From contig NZ_JACJLQ010000005.1 in assembly GCF_016902295.1 (NCBI RefSeq), forward strand, positions 50,892 through 114,891: DNA of 64,000 bases. The letters run 5' to 3'. Within the stretch, counting starts at the first letter, position 1. The number at the start of each line of letters is the position of its first letter. The notes under the pieces are model-generated. The model saw only the letters and a list, made by a program, of their open reading frames with translations, made no database searches and was not told the origin of the DNA. The position numbers were made by a program, and so were the translations under genes. Of the stretch, positions 38,544 to 47,289 are shown piece by piece. This DNA comes from Bacteroides caecigallinarum (GTDB lineage: Bacteria; Bacteroidota; Bacteroidia; Bacteroidales; Bacteroidaceae).

Positions 38544-40496
38544 TTATTCAGTTATCACAAGTCCGCCATTCTTAGGAATAGTTACAGACAACTGTTGTTT
38601 TCCATTAACTTTCATTTGTTTCAAACTGCCTTCCAGCTTGTTATTGTCCTGATAACATGAAATCATATCACCAGCCCTAAAAAATCCTGATAAATCAAGT
38701 TTAAGTTTCAGAGTATCATCCTGAGCGTTGATACCAACAAGATACCACTTTCCCGCATGCTTACGTGCCATTACAATATATTTACCCGGATATCCGTCAA
38801 TAAACTTCACGTCTTCCCAGGTTGTAGGTACATTCTTCATAAAGTCAACAGCCCAAACAGGCGCGTCCGCAAGATTATTAGGAGCCATTGCAAAATGCTG
38901 AACAGGACTTTGGAACAGTACCGCTGTAGCCAATGCAAATACATCCGAAGTCACTCTATGGCTTCCTCTCGGTTCGTTTGCGGCATTATAATATTTGTTC
39001 AGAGTGCTACCTCCAAAATCCATGCTTCCTATAGTATTGCGGACGAAAGGATGTATGCAGGCATTGAAAGCCTCAGCATCGCAACTGCCCTGAGAGAAAT
39101 TCATATTCTCGCTTGCAAGAACAGCTTCGCTTGCTGCATAGTTAGGATACATACGTTCCCATCCTCGAGGAATAGTACAACCGTGGAAAATCACAAGAAT
39201 ACCATATTCATTCGCATCAGCAAGGATATCTTCATAAAGCTTCATAGCCATCTGCTTGTCACTACCAACAAAGTCCACCTTTATACCCTTAATACCAATC
39301 TTCTGCATCCATTGCATTTCTTTTCTACGCTTGATGGTATTGTCCATTTTTCCGCGAGGTCCCTGTGGAGCATCATTCCAATAGCCGTTTGAATTATACC
39401 ACAAATAAAGTCCAACATTTTTTGAACGTGCATATTCCGCAAGCTCTTCTATCTTGTCATACCCCACCTGTGTGTTCCAAAGAGCATCCACCAGTACTGT
39501 ACGGTATCCCATGTCGGCACAGAAATCAATATAACGTTTCTGGTCATTATAAGTCATACTACCGTCACCGGCAATAATCCAGCTCCATGTTCCACATCCA
39601 TATTCAGACGCATAATCTTTTGAAGCCTCATACAAAGGTTCAACCACATCAAAAGGCACAGTCGTTTCAACAATCGGAGCAAGTGTACGTCCCACTGTAA
39701 CAGTCCTCCATGGAGTTTTTCCAGGCAAGGCCATGCCAGGTTCTGATGTACCATTTCCATTGAATTCCCCCTTGTTTGGGAAACCAATCTTATATACATT
39801 TCCGTTTCCACCCATCAGGTGTGATGCACAATAGTAGCTGTCAACTCCTGTTTCAGAAACCAGAATCCATCCTTTATCTGAATTACGGAACAGACAAGGG
39901 AAAGTATATCCTTCTCCCCATCCGTTTGCTCCGGTTGCGGCATCCAGTGTATATGGGGTCTCATAACTTGGAGATGTTCTTGCAAAACCACCCATAGGTC
40001 CACTCTGAGGACAAAGGAAAGTAGTAGTACCTTCAGGCATATTGAAACCTGTAACCTCATCCTCAACTACACAGCAAAGAGTATTTCCTTCGGGATAAAC
40101 GGTATAACGAAAAGCTACATCGTTGGCTGCTACACTGAACTCAACGTCGAACACCTTCTTTCCGTCTTTCAAGAAAGGTACAACAGCACGGTTTGCGCTG
40201 TATTTAACATTATTCTTCTTTATATTAGGAAGACTGTAATCACTTTCAACAAAAGATGTCTTGAATTCTTCACCGATAGTCAATCCGGAAGTCAGGTCAG
40301 CCATATTTGTTTTCATACCCAAAGGAGAAGCGTCAAGAAACATTTCGCCATCGTATGTCACACTATAAGTAGCCTTACCGTCATTATCCGACACTACTAC
40401 AACCAGACGTCCGTCAGGACTTGATATTTTCTTTTCCGCGGCACTCATGCATAGCCCCATACACATGAGCCAGCAGAACAATAGATGTTTTCTCAT
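38544..40496 (-). CDS. GH97 alpha-galactosidase/alpha-glucosidase-family enzyme, retaining type
   Basis: 650 aa with a signal peptide (MRKHLLFCWLMCMGLCMSA). The N-terminal super-sandwich and TIM barrel of GH97 are recognisable. The barrel carries Asp in IKVDFVGSDKQ (about 408) and Glu in ASEAVL (about 452), which correspond to the nucleophile and acid/base of retaining GH97 alpha-galactosidases rather than the inverting SusB type. Complex xylans carry galactose on side chains, so alpha-galactosidase is the best guess. Its paralogue is at 45184. Confidence 0.88.
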   Translation of the reverse strand: MRKHLLFCWLMCMGLCMSAAEKKISSPDGRLVVVVSDNDGKATYSVTYDGEMFLDASPLGMKTNMADLTSGLTIGEEFKTSFVESDYSLPNIKKNNVKYSANRAVVPFLKDGKKVFDVEFSVAANDVAFRYTVYPEGNTLCCVVEDEVTGFNMPEGTTTFLCPQSGPMGGFARTSPSYETPYTLDAATGANGWGEGYTFPCLFRNSDKGWILVSETGVDSYYCASHLMGGNGNVYKIGFPNKGEFNGNGTSEPGMALPGKTPWRTVTVGRTLAPIVETTVPFDVVEPLYEASKDYASEYGCGTWSWIIAGDGSMTYNDQKRYIDFCADMGYRTVLVDALWNTQVGYDKIEELAEYARSKNVGLYLWYNSNGYWNDAPQGPRGKMDNTIKRRKEMQWMQKIGIKGIKVDFVGSDKQMAMKLYEDILADANEYGILVIFHGCTIPRGWERMYPNYAASEAVLASENMNFSQGSCDAEAFNACIHPFVRNTIGSMDFGGSTLNKYYNAANEPRGSHRVTSDVFALATAVLFQSPVQHFAMAPNNLADAPVWAVDFMKNVPTTWEDVKFIDGYPGKYIVMARKHAGKWYLVGINAQDDTLKLKLDLSGFFRAGDMISCYQDNNKLEGSLKQMKVNGKQQLSVTIPKNGGLVITE

Positions 40497-40544
40497 ACTC
40501 TTTAAAATTTTAAGTTTATAATAAATAAATCAGATTTTCTATAT

Positions 40545-42149
40545 TTATTCTCTTATACGCCTATAATCAAAGAAATCTACATCAACATATCCTCCCTGAG
40601 TCTTTGTAGCATAATTGAATATAGCATATTTGGTACCCATAAAGAAACGTCTGTAGTCGAATACCATTTTGAAATCGGAACCGATTTTTTCCCAGTTCTT
40701 ATTATCGTAACTATAATAGAATGTAGCGATATCCTTATGAAGTCTGAAATCACCGTCGATACGAAGATATATATGGTCAGACTCAAGTTTCACCTTTTCA
40801 ATGGTACTACTTTTTACATCGGTAACCTCCTTCTTGTCATTACTCAGGCTTACAACCTCTGATTTCATGGCGAGATACTTATCCTTACCTTCGCATGACA
40901 AAGCTAAAATACCGGCATCGCCATTGAAGGCACTGAAGCCAGCCACATCGCCATCTTTCATAGCTGAAACATCAAAAGATACTGTAGCACTACAACGCGG
41001 ACCTTCCATACGCTGTGTAAGAGTATTCGGAGCGAGGAAAATATTGTCAACCACGCGGGCTGTTTTCAATCTGATATATCCCGGTCTTTCATTAAGACTC
41101 CAACATGAATCCACCGGATTATGATTCCATTGCCAGTTAAGTTTCAGATTATCTTCATCAAAATTATCGCTCACCACCAATCCTTCAGATTTATATCCCT
41201 GTACAGGCTTGTTCATGATTTCAGGCACATGTCCGTTCTCATCTCCAAGCATAGGCCATCCATCTACCCATCGGCAAGGCATTACAGTGAGCACTCGTCC
41301 TACTCCTCCACGATCCTGGAATATCACCCCATACCAATTGCCTTTGCCATCATCCACTATTGTTCCCTGAGCCACATAAGGGAAACCTGCAAAAGCATCT
41401 TCAAGTATCACACGTTTTTCATAAGGTCCTGCTATATTGTCAGCTCTATAGCAAACCTGACGACGTTTTCCACCAACAGGCCATGAAATCATAATAAGAT
41501 AATACTTTCCATCGTGCTTTATGACTCTGCTTCCTTCAAGCAATCCGTTTTCTTCACTGTCGCGCTCAAAAATCTTTTTGTCGAGACCACCTTCAAGTAC
41601 ACCAGTAAGATCCGGTTTAAGTTCTCTCAACTGACCTGTTCCATAAAATACATACGTCCTTCCATCTTCATCGAAAAACAATGAAGCATCATGAAAATGA
41701 GGAATTCTTGCGAGCAAAGTCCATTCTCCAGCCGGATCTTCAGTAGTATAGACATAACCTCTGAAAGGGGTATCATTAGGTGAGAAATAGGCATAAAACT
41801 TACCGTCACGATATCTGAGAGATGTAGCCCACTGTCCTCTTCCATAAACTGTACCATCAATCATGTCATACGATTTCTTGTCATCAAGCTTATCGTACAG
41901 ATAGTTTATGATTTCCCAGTTCACAAGATCCCTGGAATGCATGACAGGAGCACCTGGCATTAAATGCATAGTAGTGCTGACCATATAATAGTCGTCGCCA
42001 ACCCGAATCACATCAGGATCTGGCACATCAGCCCATAATACCGGATTAGTAAAGGTTCCGTCACCATTATCACTCGATTGAGCAAACATTCCACTGGAAC
42101 AACTCAAAGACAATCCTATAAATAAAGAATAAAACAAACGTGCTTTCAT
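40545..42149 (-). CDS. GH43 glycosidase with C-terminal beta-sandwich (GH43_C2)
   Basis: 534 aa, signal peptide with possible lipidation (SLSCSSG). The propeller triad is in WADVPDPDVIRVGDDYYM, HDASLFFDEDG and GLLEGSRVIKHDGKYYL. A concanavalin-like C-terminal domain fills about 345-530 and usually shapes the exo-acting pocket. It resembles GH43_12-type arabinofuranosidases known from Bacteroides xylan and xyloglucan loci; the subfamily is from memory. Second gene of the operon, 18 bp after the esterase. Confidence 0.86.
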   Translation of the reverse strand: MKARLFYSLFIGLSLSCSSGMFAQSSDNGDGTFTNPVLWADVPDPDVIRVGDDYYMVSTTMHLMPGAPVMHSRDLVNWEIINYLYDKLDDKKSYDMIDGTVYGRGQWATSLRYRDGKFYAYFSPNDTPFRGYVYTTEDPAGEWTLLARIPHFHDASLFFDEDGRTYVFYGTGQLRELKPDLTGVLEGGLDKKIFERDSEENGLLEGSRVIKHDGKYYLIMISWPVGGKRRQVCYRADNIAGPYEKRVILEDAFAGFPYVAQGTIVDDGKGNWYGVIFQDRGGVGRVLTVMPCRWVDGWPMLGDENGHVPEIMNKPVQGYKSEGLVVSDNFDEDNLKLNWQWNHNPVDSCWSLNERPGYIRLKTARVVDNIFLAPNTLTQRMEGPRCSATVSFDVSAMKDGDVAGFSAFNGDAGILALSCEGKDKYLAMKSEVVSLSNDKKEVTDVKSSTIEKVKLESDHIYLRIDGDFRLHKDIATFYYSYDNKNWEKIGSDFKMVFDYRRFFMGTKYAIFNYATKTQGGYVDVDFFDYRRIRE

Positions 42150-42167
42150 GTTACTGATTAAATGTTA

Positions 42168-43028
42168 TTATTTGAAACTTCCTGATACGAAAGGCAGACA
42201 TATATACAGCGCTGAATGCCAGTACTCCCAATCGTGACCGCCATCACGTACCCTAAACTGCAAAGGTACACCAGCATTTCGCATAGCATGGAAAAATTCT
42301 ATATTGCGGTCCAACAGGAAATCATCGTCTCCACAATCAACAAACCAATTTAATGTGCGAAGCTTCTCAACTGTTCCTTTATCTGCATTTTCAACAAAAC
42401 GTATGCAGCTGCGTTCCTGTACCGCACGGGTGAGAATAGCTACCTTATCATCATCCTTTGTCGGACGCGCGGCTCCCACTTCAGGAATATCCATCAATGC
42501 GCTCATGGCATATACCGCAGCGAATGTGTCCGGATGCCAGAGTCCATAAGCAGTTGCACCGCCACCACCCATTGACAAACCAGCGACGGCACGCTGAGTT
42601 TTTTCTGAAGCTATGTCATATTTCTTTTCAAGATATGGCAAAAGCTCTTCAAAGAAAAATTTCTCATAATTCCACCCCGGCATATCAAAATAGCCATTCC
42701 ATACTCCGGCATAAATATCTCCACCGGCATCAGGCATCACAATAACCATCTCCCGAGCTTCACCAGAATATATCAGTCTGTCAGCGACTTCCTGAACATG
42801 ACCACGCCAAACCCAGTCCTTATCAGTCTGCGACATGCCATGCAACAAATACAACACAGGATAATGTTTGTCTTTATCTCCATTGCCATAAGAAGGCGGC
42901 AAATATACAGAACAATGTCTTTCAGCATTAAGATTAGTACTGAAAATTGTATCGGACACTACTCTACTACGAGAGAAAACATAGAACGGTAAAAGGAACA
43001 AAACTAAAAAGAGAATGTGTTTATTCAT
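42168..43028 (-). CDS. CE1-like alpha/beta-hydrolase esterase
   Basis: 286 aa. The start at 43028 (MNKHILFLVLFLLPFYVFS) gives a clean signal peptide; the longer open frame reaches into the -7 box region and is rejected. CSVYLPPSYGNGDKDKHYPVL..LLHGM, nucleophile GLSMGGGGA and the C-terminal GGHDWEYW match the CE1/esterase D fold. Likely acetyl or feruloyl esterase on xylan. Paralogue of the gene at 30751. First gene of the nine-gene leftward operon. Confidence 0.83.
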   Translation of the reverse strand: MNKHILFLVLFLLPFYVFSRSRVVSDTIFSTNLNAERHCSVYLPPSYGNGDKDKHYPVLYLLHGMSQTDKDWVWRGHVQEVADRLIYSGEAREMVIVMPDAGGDIYAGVWNGYFDMPGWNYEKFFFEELLPYLEKKYDIASEKTQRAVAGLSMGGGGATAYGLWHPDTFAAVYAMSALMDIPEVGAARPTKDDDKVAILTRAVQERSCIRFVENADKGTVEKLRTLNWFVDCGDDDFLLDRNIEFFHAMRNAGVPLQFRVRDGGHDWEYWHSALYICLPFVSGSFK

Positions 43029-43051
43029 AAAAAAAATATTTTTTAATAATG

Positions 43052-43117
43052 CAAAAATATAATTACCAATAGTGAATATCAAATTTAAATGTTACAATAA
43101 CATTACCGTATGTTACA
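43052..43117 (-). promoter_or_regulatory. Promoter and putative HTCS operator for the enzyme operon
   Basis: Minus strand: TGTAACAT at 43117-43110 and again at 43096-43089 (starts 21 bp apart), then TTTG at 43083-43080, a 20-nt spacer and TATTTTTG at 43059-43052. There are 29 nt between the near half-site and the -7 box, the same as at the other two PUL promoters. Confidence 0.7.
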
Positions 43118-43243
43118 TCATACTTTTATCTATATTTCAACAGAGTACATATATATAATACCCACATTACACACAGCGTCATATACCACAAATTTTCAAT
43201 ATATTACAGACAGATACCATCATACCATATCCCTTGGGGAAAT

Positions 43244-43309
43244 AGTAACATAGAATAAAGTATATGAAACATTAATGACAAGTTTTCACAAAACATTATA
43301 ATATATTTG
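43244..43309 (+). promoter_or_regulatory. Promoter and putative HTCS operator for the GH43-GH97 unit
   Basis: AGTAACAT at 43244-43251 and TGAAACAT at 43265-43272 (each 7 of 8 to TGTAACAT, starts 21 bp apart), then 29 nt, then TATATTTG at 43302-43309. There is no TTTG -33. It is divergent from the enzyme operon promoter. Confidence 0.65.
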
Positions 43310-43380
43310 CAATTGAAAAGATTACACACTTTAAATCACTGTTTTACACAAGTAAAAAAACTTCAATTAATTTTTTAATC

Positions 43381-45093
43381 ATGAAAAATCAAATCAGACT
43401 ATTAGCTTTAGGCGCTTTGGGTATTATGATGTCCTCATGTGCCGAACAAGGCTTTAAGCCAACACCTGGAACCGCTGTCTTCAGAGATTTCACTTATACA
43501 GGTCAGGACGCAGTGTATGAAAACAATCCTCTATCAGATGGCGAATTCTACAGTCCTATTCTTCAAGGATGCTACCCGGACCCAAGTATTTGCCGCAAAG
43601 GCAACGACTATTATCTGGTATGTTCTTCATTTGCAATCAACCCTGGTGTTCCTATTTTCCACTCTACAGACCTTGTAAACTGGAAACAGATAGGACATGT
43701 ACTTGACCGCGCATCACAACTAAAAGTAGAAGATACAGGTATCAGTGCAGGTATTTATGCACCTACCATAAGATATAATCCGAACAATGATACATTCTAT
43801 ATGATTACTACACAGTTTGCAGGCGGAATAGGCAACATGGTAGTAAAGACAAAAGACCCTATGAAAGGCTGGAGCGACCCAATAAAGCTCAACTTTGAAG
43901 GAATTGACCCTGATATATTCTTCGATGACAACGGTAAAGCATATATAGCTCACAACGATGCTCCTGAAAAAGCACTTTACGAAGGTCACAGAGTAATCAA
44001 AGTATGGGAATATGATACTGAAAAAGATCAGATTATCCCTGGTACAGACAAGGTTGTGGTAAACGGCGGTGTAGATTTGTCAAAGAAACCTATCTGGATT
44101 GAAGCTCCGCACCTTTACAAGAAAGACGGAAAATATTACCTGATGTGTGCTGAAGGCGGTACAGGCGGATGGCACAGCGAAGTAATATTCATGGCAGACA
44201 GCCCTAAAGGTCCATTCAAACCGGCACCTGAAAATCCAATTCTGTCTCAGAGACATCTTCAGGCAGACCGTCCTAACAAGGTTGACTGGGCAGGACACGC
44301 AGACTTGGTTGAAGGTCCTGACGGCAAATATTACGGTGTATTCCTCGCTATTCGTCCAAATGAGACAAACAGAGTCAATACAGGTAGAGAAACATTCATC
44401 CTTCCTGTAGATTGGACAGGTACATACCCTGTATTCGAAGGTGGTCTTGAACCACTTCAGCCTAAGCTGAACGTTCCTCAGGGTGTAACAAACCTACATG
44501 GCGAAAACGGATATTTTCCAACAGGTAACTTCACATTCGAAGAAACATTCACTTCTTCACCACTTGATTACCGTTGGGTAGGAGTACGTGGCGCAAGAGA
44601 AGGTTTCACTTCTATTTCTGAAAACGGACTTGTTATTGCTCCTTACGAAACAAACATCAAGGCTAAAGTACCTACATCAACACTGTTTTACCGCCAGCAG
44701 CATATCAACTTTACTGCAACAACAACCCTCTCATACATTCCACGTTCTGAGAAAGACCTTGCAGGTATCACATGCTACCAGAGTGAAGCTTTCAACTACG
44801 TATTTGGTATAACTAAACAGGCCAACGATGACTATCTGGTTCTGCAACGTACAGAAAAAGGCAACTCAACAACTTTAGCAAGCGTAAAAGTTGATTCAAC
44901 AACACCTATAAAACTACAGGTTAAGGCTGAAGGTAACAACTATACATTCAGTTATGCTACAAACGATGCCACATACACAACGGTTGGCGAAACAGTATCA
45001 GGCGATATTCTTTCTACTAACGTAGCAGGAGGATTTACAGGAGCCATGATAGGACTGTACGCTACAAGCGGTAACGATGCTACCATACAATAA
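43381..45093 (+). CDS. GH43 lipoprotein with C-terminal beta-sandwich
   Basis: 570 aa. Lipobox MMSSCAEQ indicates a lipoprotein, possibly surface-exposed. The propeller triad is in GCYPDPSICRKGNDYYLV, GIDPDIFFDDNG and WIEAPHLYKKDGKYYLM. The GH43_C2-type domain (about 375-570) begins TFEETFTSSPLDYRWVGVRG. It is of the beta-xylosidase/arabinofuranosidase group; which of the two is not decidable. It is the only GH43 gene of the locus on the plus strand and has its own operator-bearing promoter. Confidence 0.87.
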   Translation: MKNQIRLLALGALGIMMSSCAEQGFKPTPGTAVFRDFTYTGQDAVYENNPLSDGEFYSPILQGCYPDPSICRKGNDYYLVCSSFAINPGVPIFHSTDLVNWKQIGHVLDRASQLKVEDTGISAGIYAPTIRYNPNNDTFYMITTQFAGGIGNMVVKTKDPMKGWSDPIKLNFEGIDPDIFFDDNGKAYIAHNDAPEKALYEGHRVIKVWEYDTEKDQIIPGTDKVVVNGGVDLSKKPIWIEAPHLYKKDGKYYLMCAEGGTGGWHSEVIFMADSPKGPFKPAPENPILSQRHLQADRPNKVDWAGHADLVEGPDGKYYGVFLAIRPNETNRVNTGRETFILPVDWTGTYPVFEGGLEPLQPKLNVPQGVTNLHGENGYFPTGNFTFEETFTSSPLDYRWVGVRGAREGFTSISENGLVIAPYETNIKAKVPTSTLFYRQQHINFTATTTLSYIPRSEKDLAGITCYQSEAFNYVFGITKQANDDYLVLQRTEKGNSTTLASVKVDSTTPIKLQVKAEGNNYTFSYATNDATYTTVGETVSGDILSTNVAGGFTGAMIGLYATSGNDATIQ

Positions 45094-45120
45094 TAAATAT
45101 CTGAATAACAGTCAACAAGT

Positions 45121-45165
45121 AAAAGAAGAGTATGAGGTATAACTTTGTACTCTTCTTTTCATTTT
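45121..45165 (+). terminator. Terminator between GH43 and GH97
   Basis: A 12-bp perfect stem (AAAAGAAGAGTA at 45121-45132 with 45148-45159), then a T-rich run. It lies in the 90-bp gap, so GH97 would be expressed by read-through or at a lower level. Confidence 0.7.
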
Positions 45166-45183
45166 TATTTTACCTGCCATACT

Positions 45184-47064
45184 ATGAACATATCTAAAAT
45201 AATCATTACCGCGATGATTGCTGTTTCGGCAACCACAAATGCAGAAAATGTAATATCATCACCAAACAAAAAAATTACAGTCGAAATAAAAAATGACATT
45301 GAAGCGAACCATTCAGGACTGAGAATATGTTATGAAAACAAAGTAATACAGACATACGTAAAAATAGGAATCGCCACAGGCAAGAACGTATTTTTTGATA
45401 ACCTGGATATCATTCCTGCCGGGAAACCTGAACTGATAAAAGATGAGTATGAAATGATTACCGGCAAGCGCAGATTATGCAGTAATTACGCTACGGAACA
45501 GACATTTAAAATCAAGAACAGTAATAACCAGGATATGGATATTACACTAAGAGTGTACAATGACGGAATAGCATTCAGATACGGCATAAACGAATCATCA
45601 AATGACTCATCTATAGAAAAAGAATATACAACATACTGTATAACAGAAGGACAGACAAGATGGATGCAGACTTATGCTCCAGACAGCTATGAACGCTTCT
45701 ATACGAAGTCAAAGACAGGCTACAACGCGGATTCACATAAATGGGGATATCCAGCACTGGTCGAAACAACCGATTCAGTATTCATACTAATCTCAGAATC
45801 TGACATAACCAAAGGGAACTGCGCATCATATCTTGACAACGAAAACAAACCTGAAGAATTTAGCGTCACATATCCAGACAACAGGCTGGATTATAATAAA
45901 AGATGGTTTTCACCTTGGAGAGTAATGATTATAGGCAAACTGGCAGACATTGTAGAATCGACACTTATTACAGACGTAGCAAGCCCAAGTACTATAGCCG
46001 AAACGCAATGGATAACCCCAGGAGTCGCTTCATGGATATACTGGGCCTATAACCATGGGACAAAGGATTATCAGCTTCTAAAAAAATATGTTGACCTGGC
46101 AAACGACATGCAATGGAAATACACCCTAATAGACTGGGAATGGGATACTATGGGAAATGGAGGCAATATCGAAGACATTGTCAGATACGCCTCAAGTAAA
46201 GGAATCGAGCCATTGATGTGGTACAATTCAAGTACCAACTGGATTGGAGAATCGGCACCAACGCCACTATACAGACTGAACACAAAAGAAAACCGCGAAA
46301 AGGAATTCACATGGCTAAACAGCATTGGAGTGAAAGGTGTAAAAATAGATTTCTTTCCTGGCGATATGGCTCCCATTATGGATTTATGTATAAATATACT
46401 GAAGGATGCCGCAAAACATCATCTCATGGTAAACTTCCATGGTGCCACAATTCCACGAGGATGGCAAAGAACATATCCTAACCTTATGTCAATAGAAGGC
46501 GTTTACGGAGCTGAATGGTATAACAATGGTCCTACAATGACAGATATGGCAGCCATACACAATGCCACCCTTCCATTCACAAGAAACGTTGTGGGTCCGA
46601 TGGATTATACTCCAGGCACATTCTCAAACTCACAATTTCCTCATATAACTACTTACGCTCACGAACTGGCTCTCACAGCATTATTTGAATCCGGAATCCA
46701 ACACATGCCTGACAAGCCTGAAACTTACTATACTCTTCCAAAAGAAGTAAAAAACATCCTTATGCATCTTCCGGCAGCATGGGATGACACCAAGCTACTT
46801 TCAGGATATCCAGGAACTGAGGTTGTTCTGGCACGCAGGAAAGGAAACAAGTGGTATATTGCAGGAATAAACGGGACAAAAGAGAAACGTGTCCTGTCAT
46901 TCGATACTGAACGCATGAAGCTTAATTATAAAACCTCATGCACTATAGTAAAAGACGGCAAAGACGATAAAAGTTTTGATATCTCCCAGAAAAGTATAGA
47001 AACAAACGAAGTAATTAATATTCCATGCCTTCCAATGGGAGGTTTCCTGATTGTTACTGAATAA
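45184..47064 (+). CDS. GH97 glycosidase, retaining type (second copy)
   Basis: 626 aa with a signal peptide from the ATG at 45184 (MNISKIIITAMIAVSATTNA). An earlier in-frame start at 45145 lies inside the terminator hairpin. Asp in VKIDFFPGD (about 387) and Glu in SIEGVYGAEW (about 436) place it in the retaining alpha-galactosidase-like branch, like the copy at 38544. The two are diverged paralogues and may differ in linkage preference. It ends 7 bp before a perfect inverted repeat. Confidence 0.87.
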   Translation: MNISKIIITAMIAVSATTNAENVISSPNKKITVEIKNDIEANHSGLRICYENKVIQTYVKIGIATGKNVFFDNLDIIPAGKPELIKDEYEMITGKRRLCSNYATEQTFKIKNSNNQDMDITLRVYNDGIAFRYGINESSNDSSIEKEYTTYCITEGQTRWMQTYAPDSYERFYTKSKTGYNADSHKWGYPALVETTDSVFILISESDITKGNCASYLDNENKPEEFSVTYPDNRLDYNKRWFSPWRVMIIGKLADIVESTLITDVASPSTIAETQWITPGVASWIYWAYNHGTKDYQLLKKYVDLANDMQWKYTLIDWEWDTMGNGGNIEDIVRYASSKGIEPLMWYNSSTNWIGESAPTPLYRLNTKENREKEFTWLNSIGVKGVKIDFFPGDMAPIMDLCINILKDAAKHHLMVNFHGATIPRGWQRTYPNLMSIEGVYGAEWYNNGPTMTDMAAIHNATLPFTRNVVGPMDYTPGTFSNSQFPHITTYAHELALTALFESGIQHMPDKPETYYTLPKEVKNILMHLPAAWDDTKLLSGYPGTEVVLARRKGNKWYIAGINGTKEKRVLSFDTERMKLNYKTSCTIVKDGKDDKSFDISQKSIETNEVINIPCLPMGGFLIVTE

Positions 47065-47070
47065 AAAATG

Positions 47071-47115
47071 TGTAGTGTACTAAATAAGTTGTGTCAACTT
47101 ATTTAGTACACTACA
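47071..47115. repeat. Perfect 21-bp inverted repeat with 3-nt loop
   Basis: The arm at 47071-47091 (begins TGTAGTGTACTAAATAAG) is fully complementary to 47095-47115, loop TGT. On the minus strand it is followed by a T-run, so it can terminate transcription there. It also looks like paired ends left by a mobile element, because it interrupts a gene start on one side. Confidence 0.8.
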
Positions 47116-47178
47116 AGGTTGCGAGGATACACCTAAGCTACAAATAAAGAACAGGAATAAGGCTAAGAATTTATTCAT
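47080..47178 (-). pseudogene. Signal-peptide remnant of a deleted secreted protein
   Basis: From the ATG at 47178 the frame reads MNKFLALFLFFICSLG then VSSQP, a textbook signal peptide. It then runs straight into the 21-bp inverted repeat and stops at 47080, 32 codons in all. The mature protein is missing. It lies 112 bp past the GH5 stop in the same direction, so it was probably the next gene of the susC-GH5 operon. Confidence 0.6.
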
Positions 47179-47289
47179 AGGCAATATAATGAGAAAAGTA
47201 ATACAGTTAAATAGTAAGTTCTGCATAAATTCATTTCTTACTGAACAGATTATAATTATAATAATTACAAATAATCAACTTTATAATCG

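Noticed and set aside
45145..45183. Upstream start for the second GH97
   Set aside because: It lies in the terminator stem and would spoil the clean signal peptide that begins at 45184.
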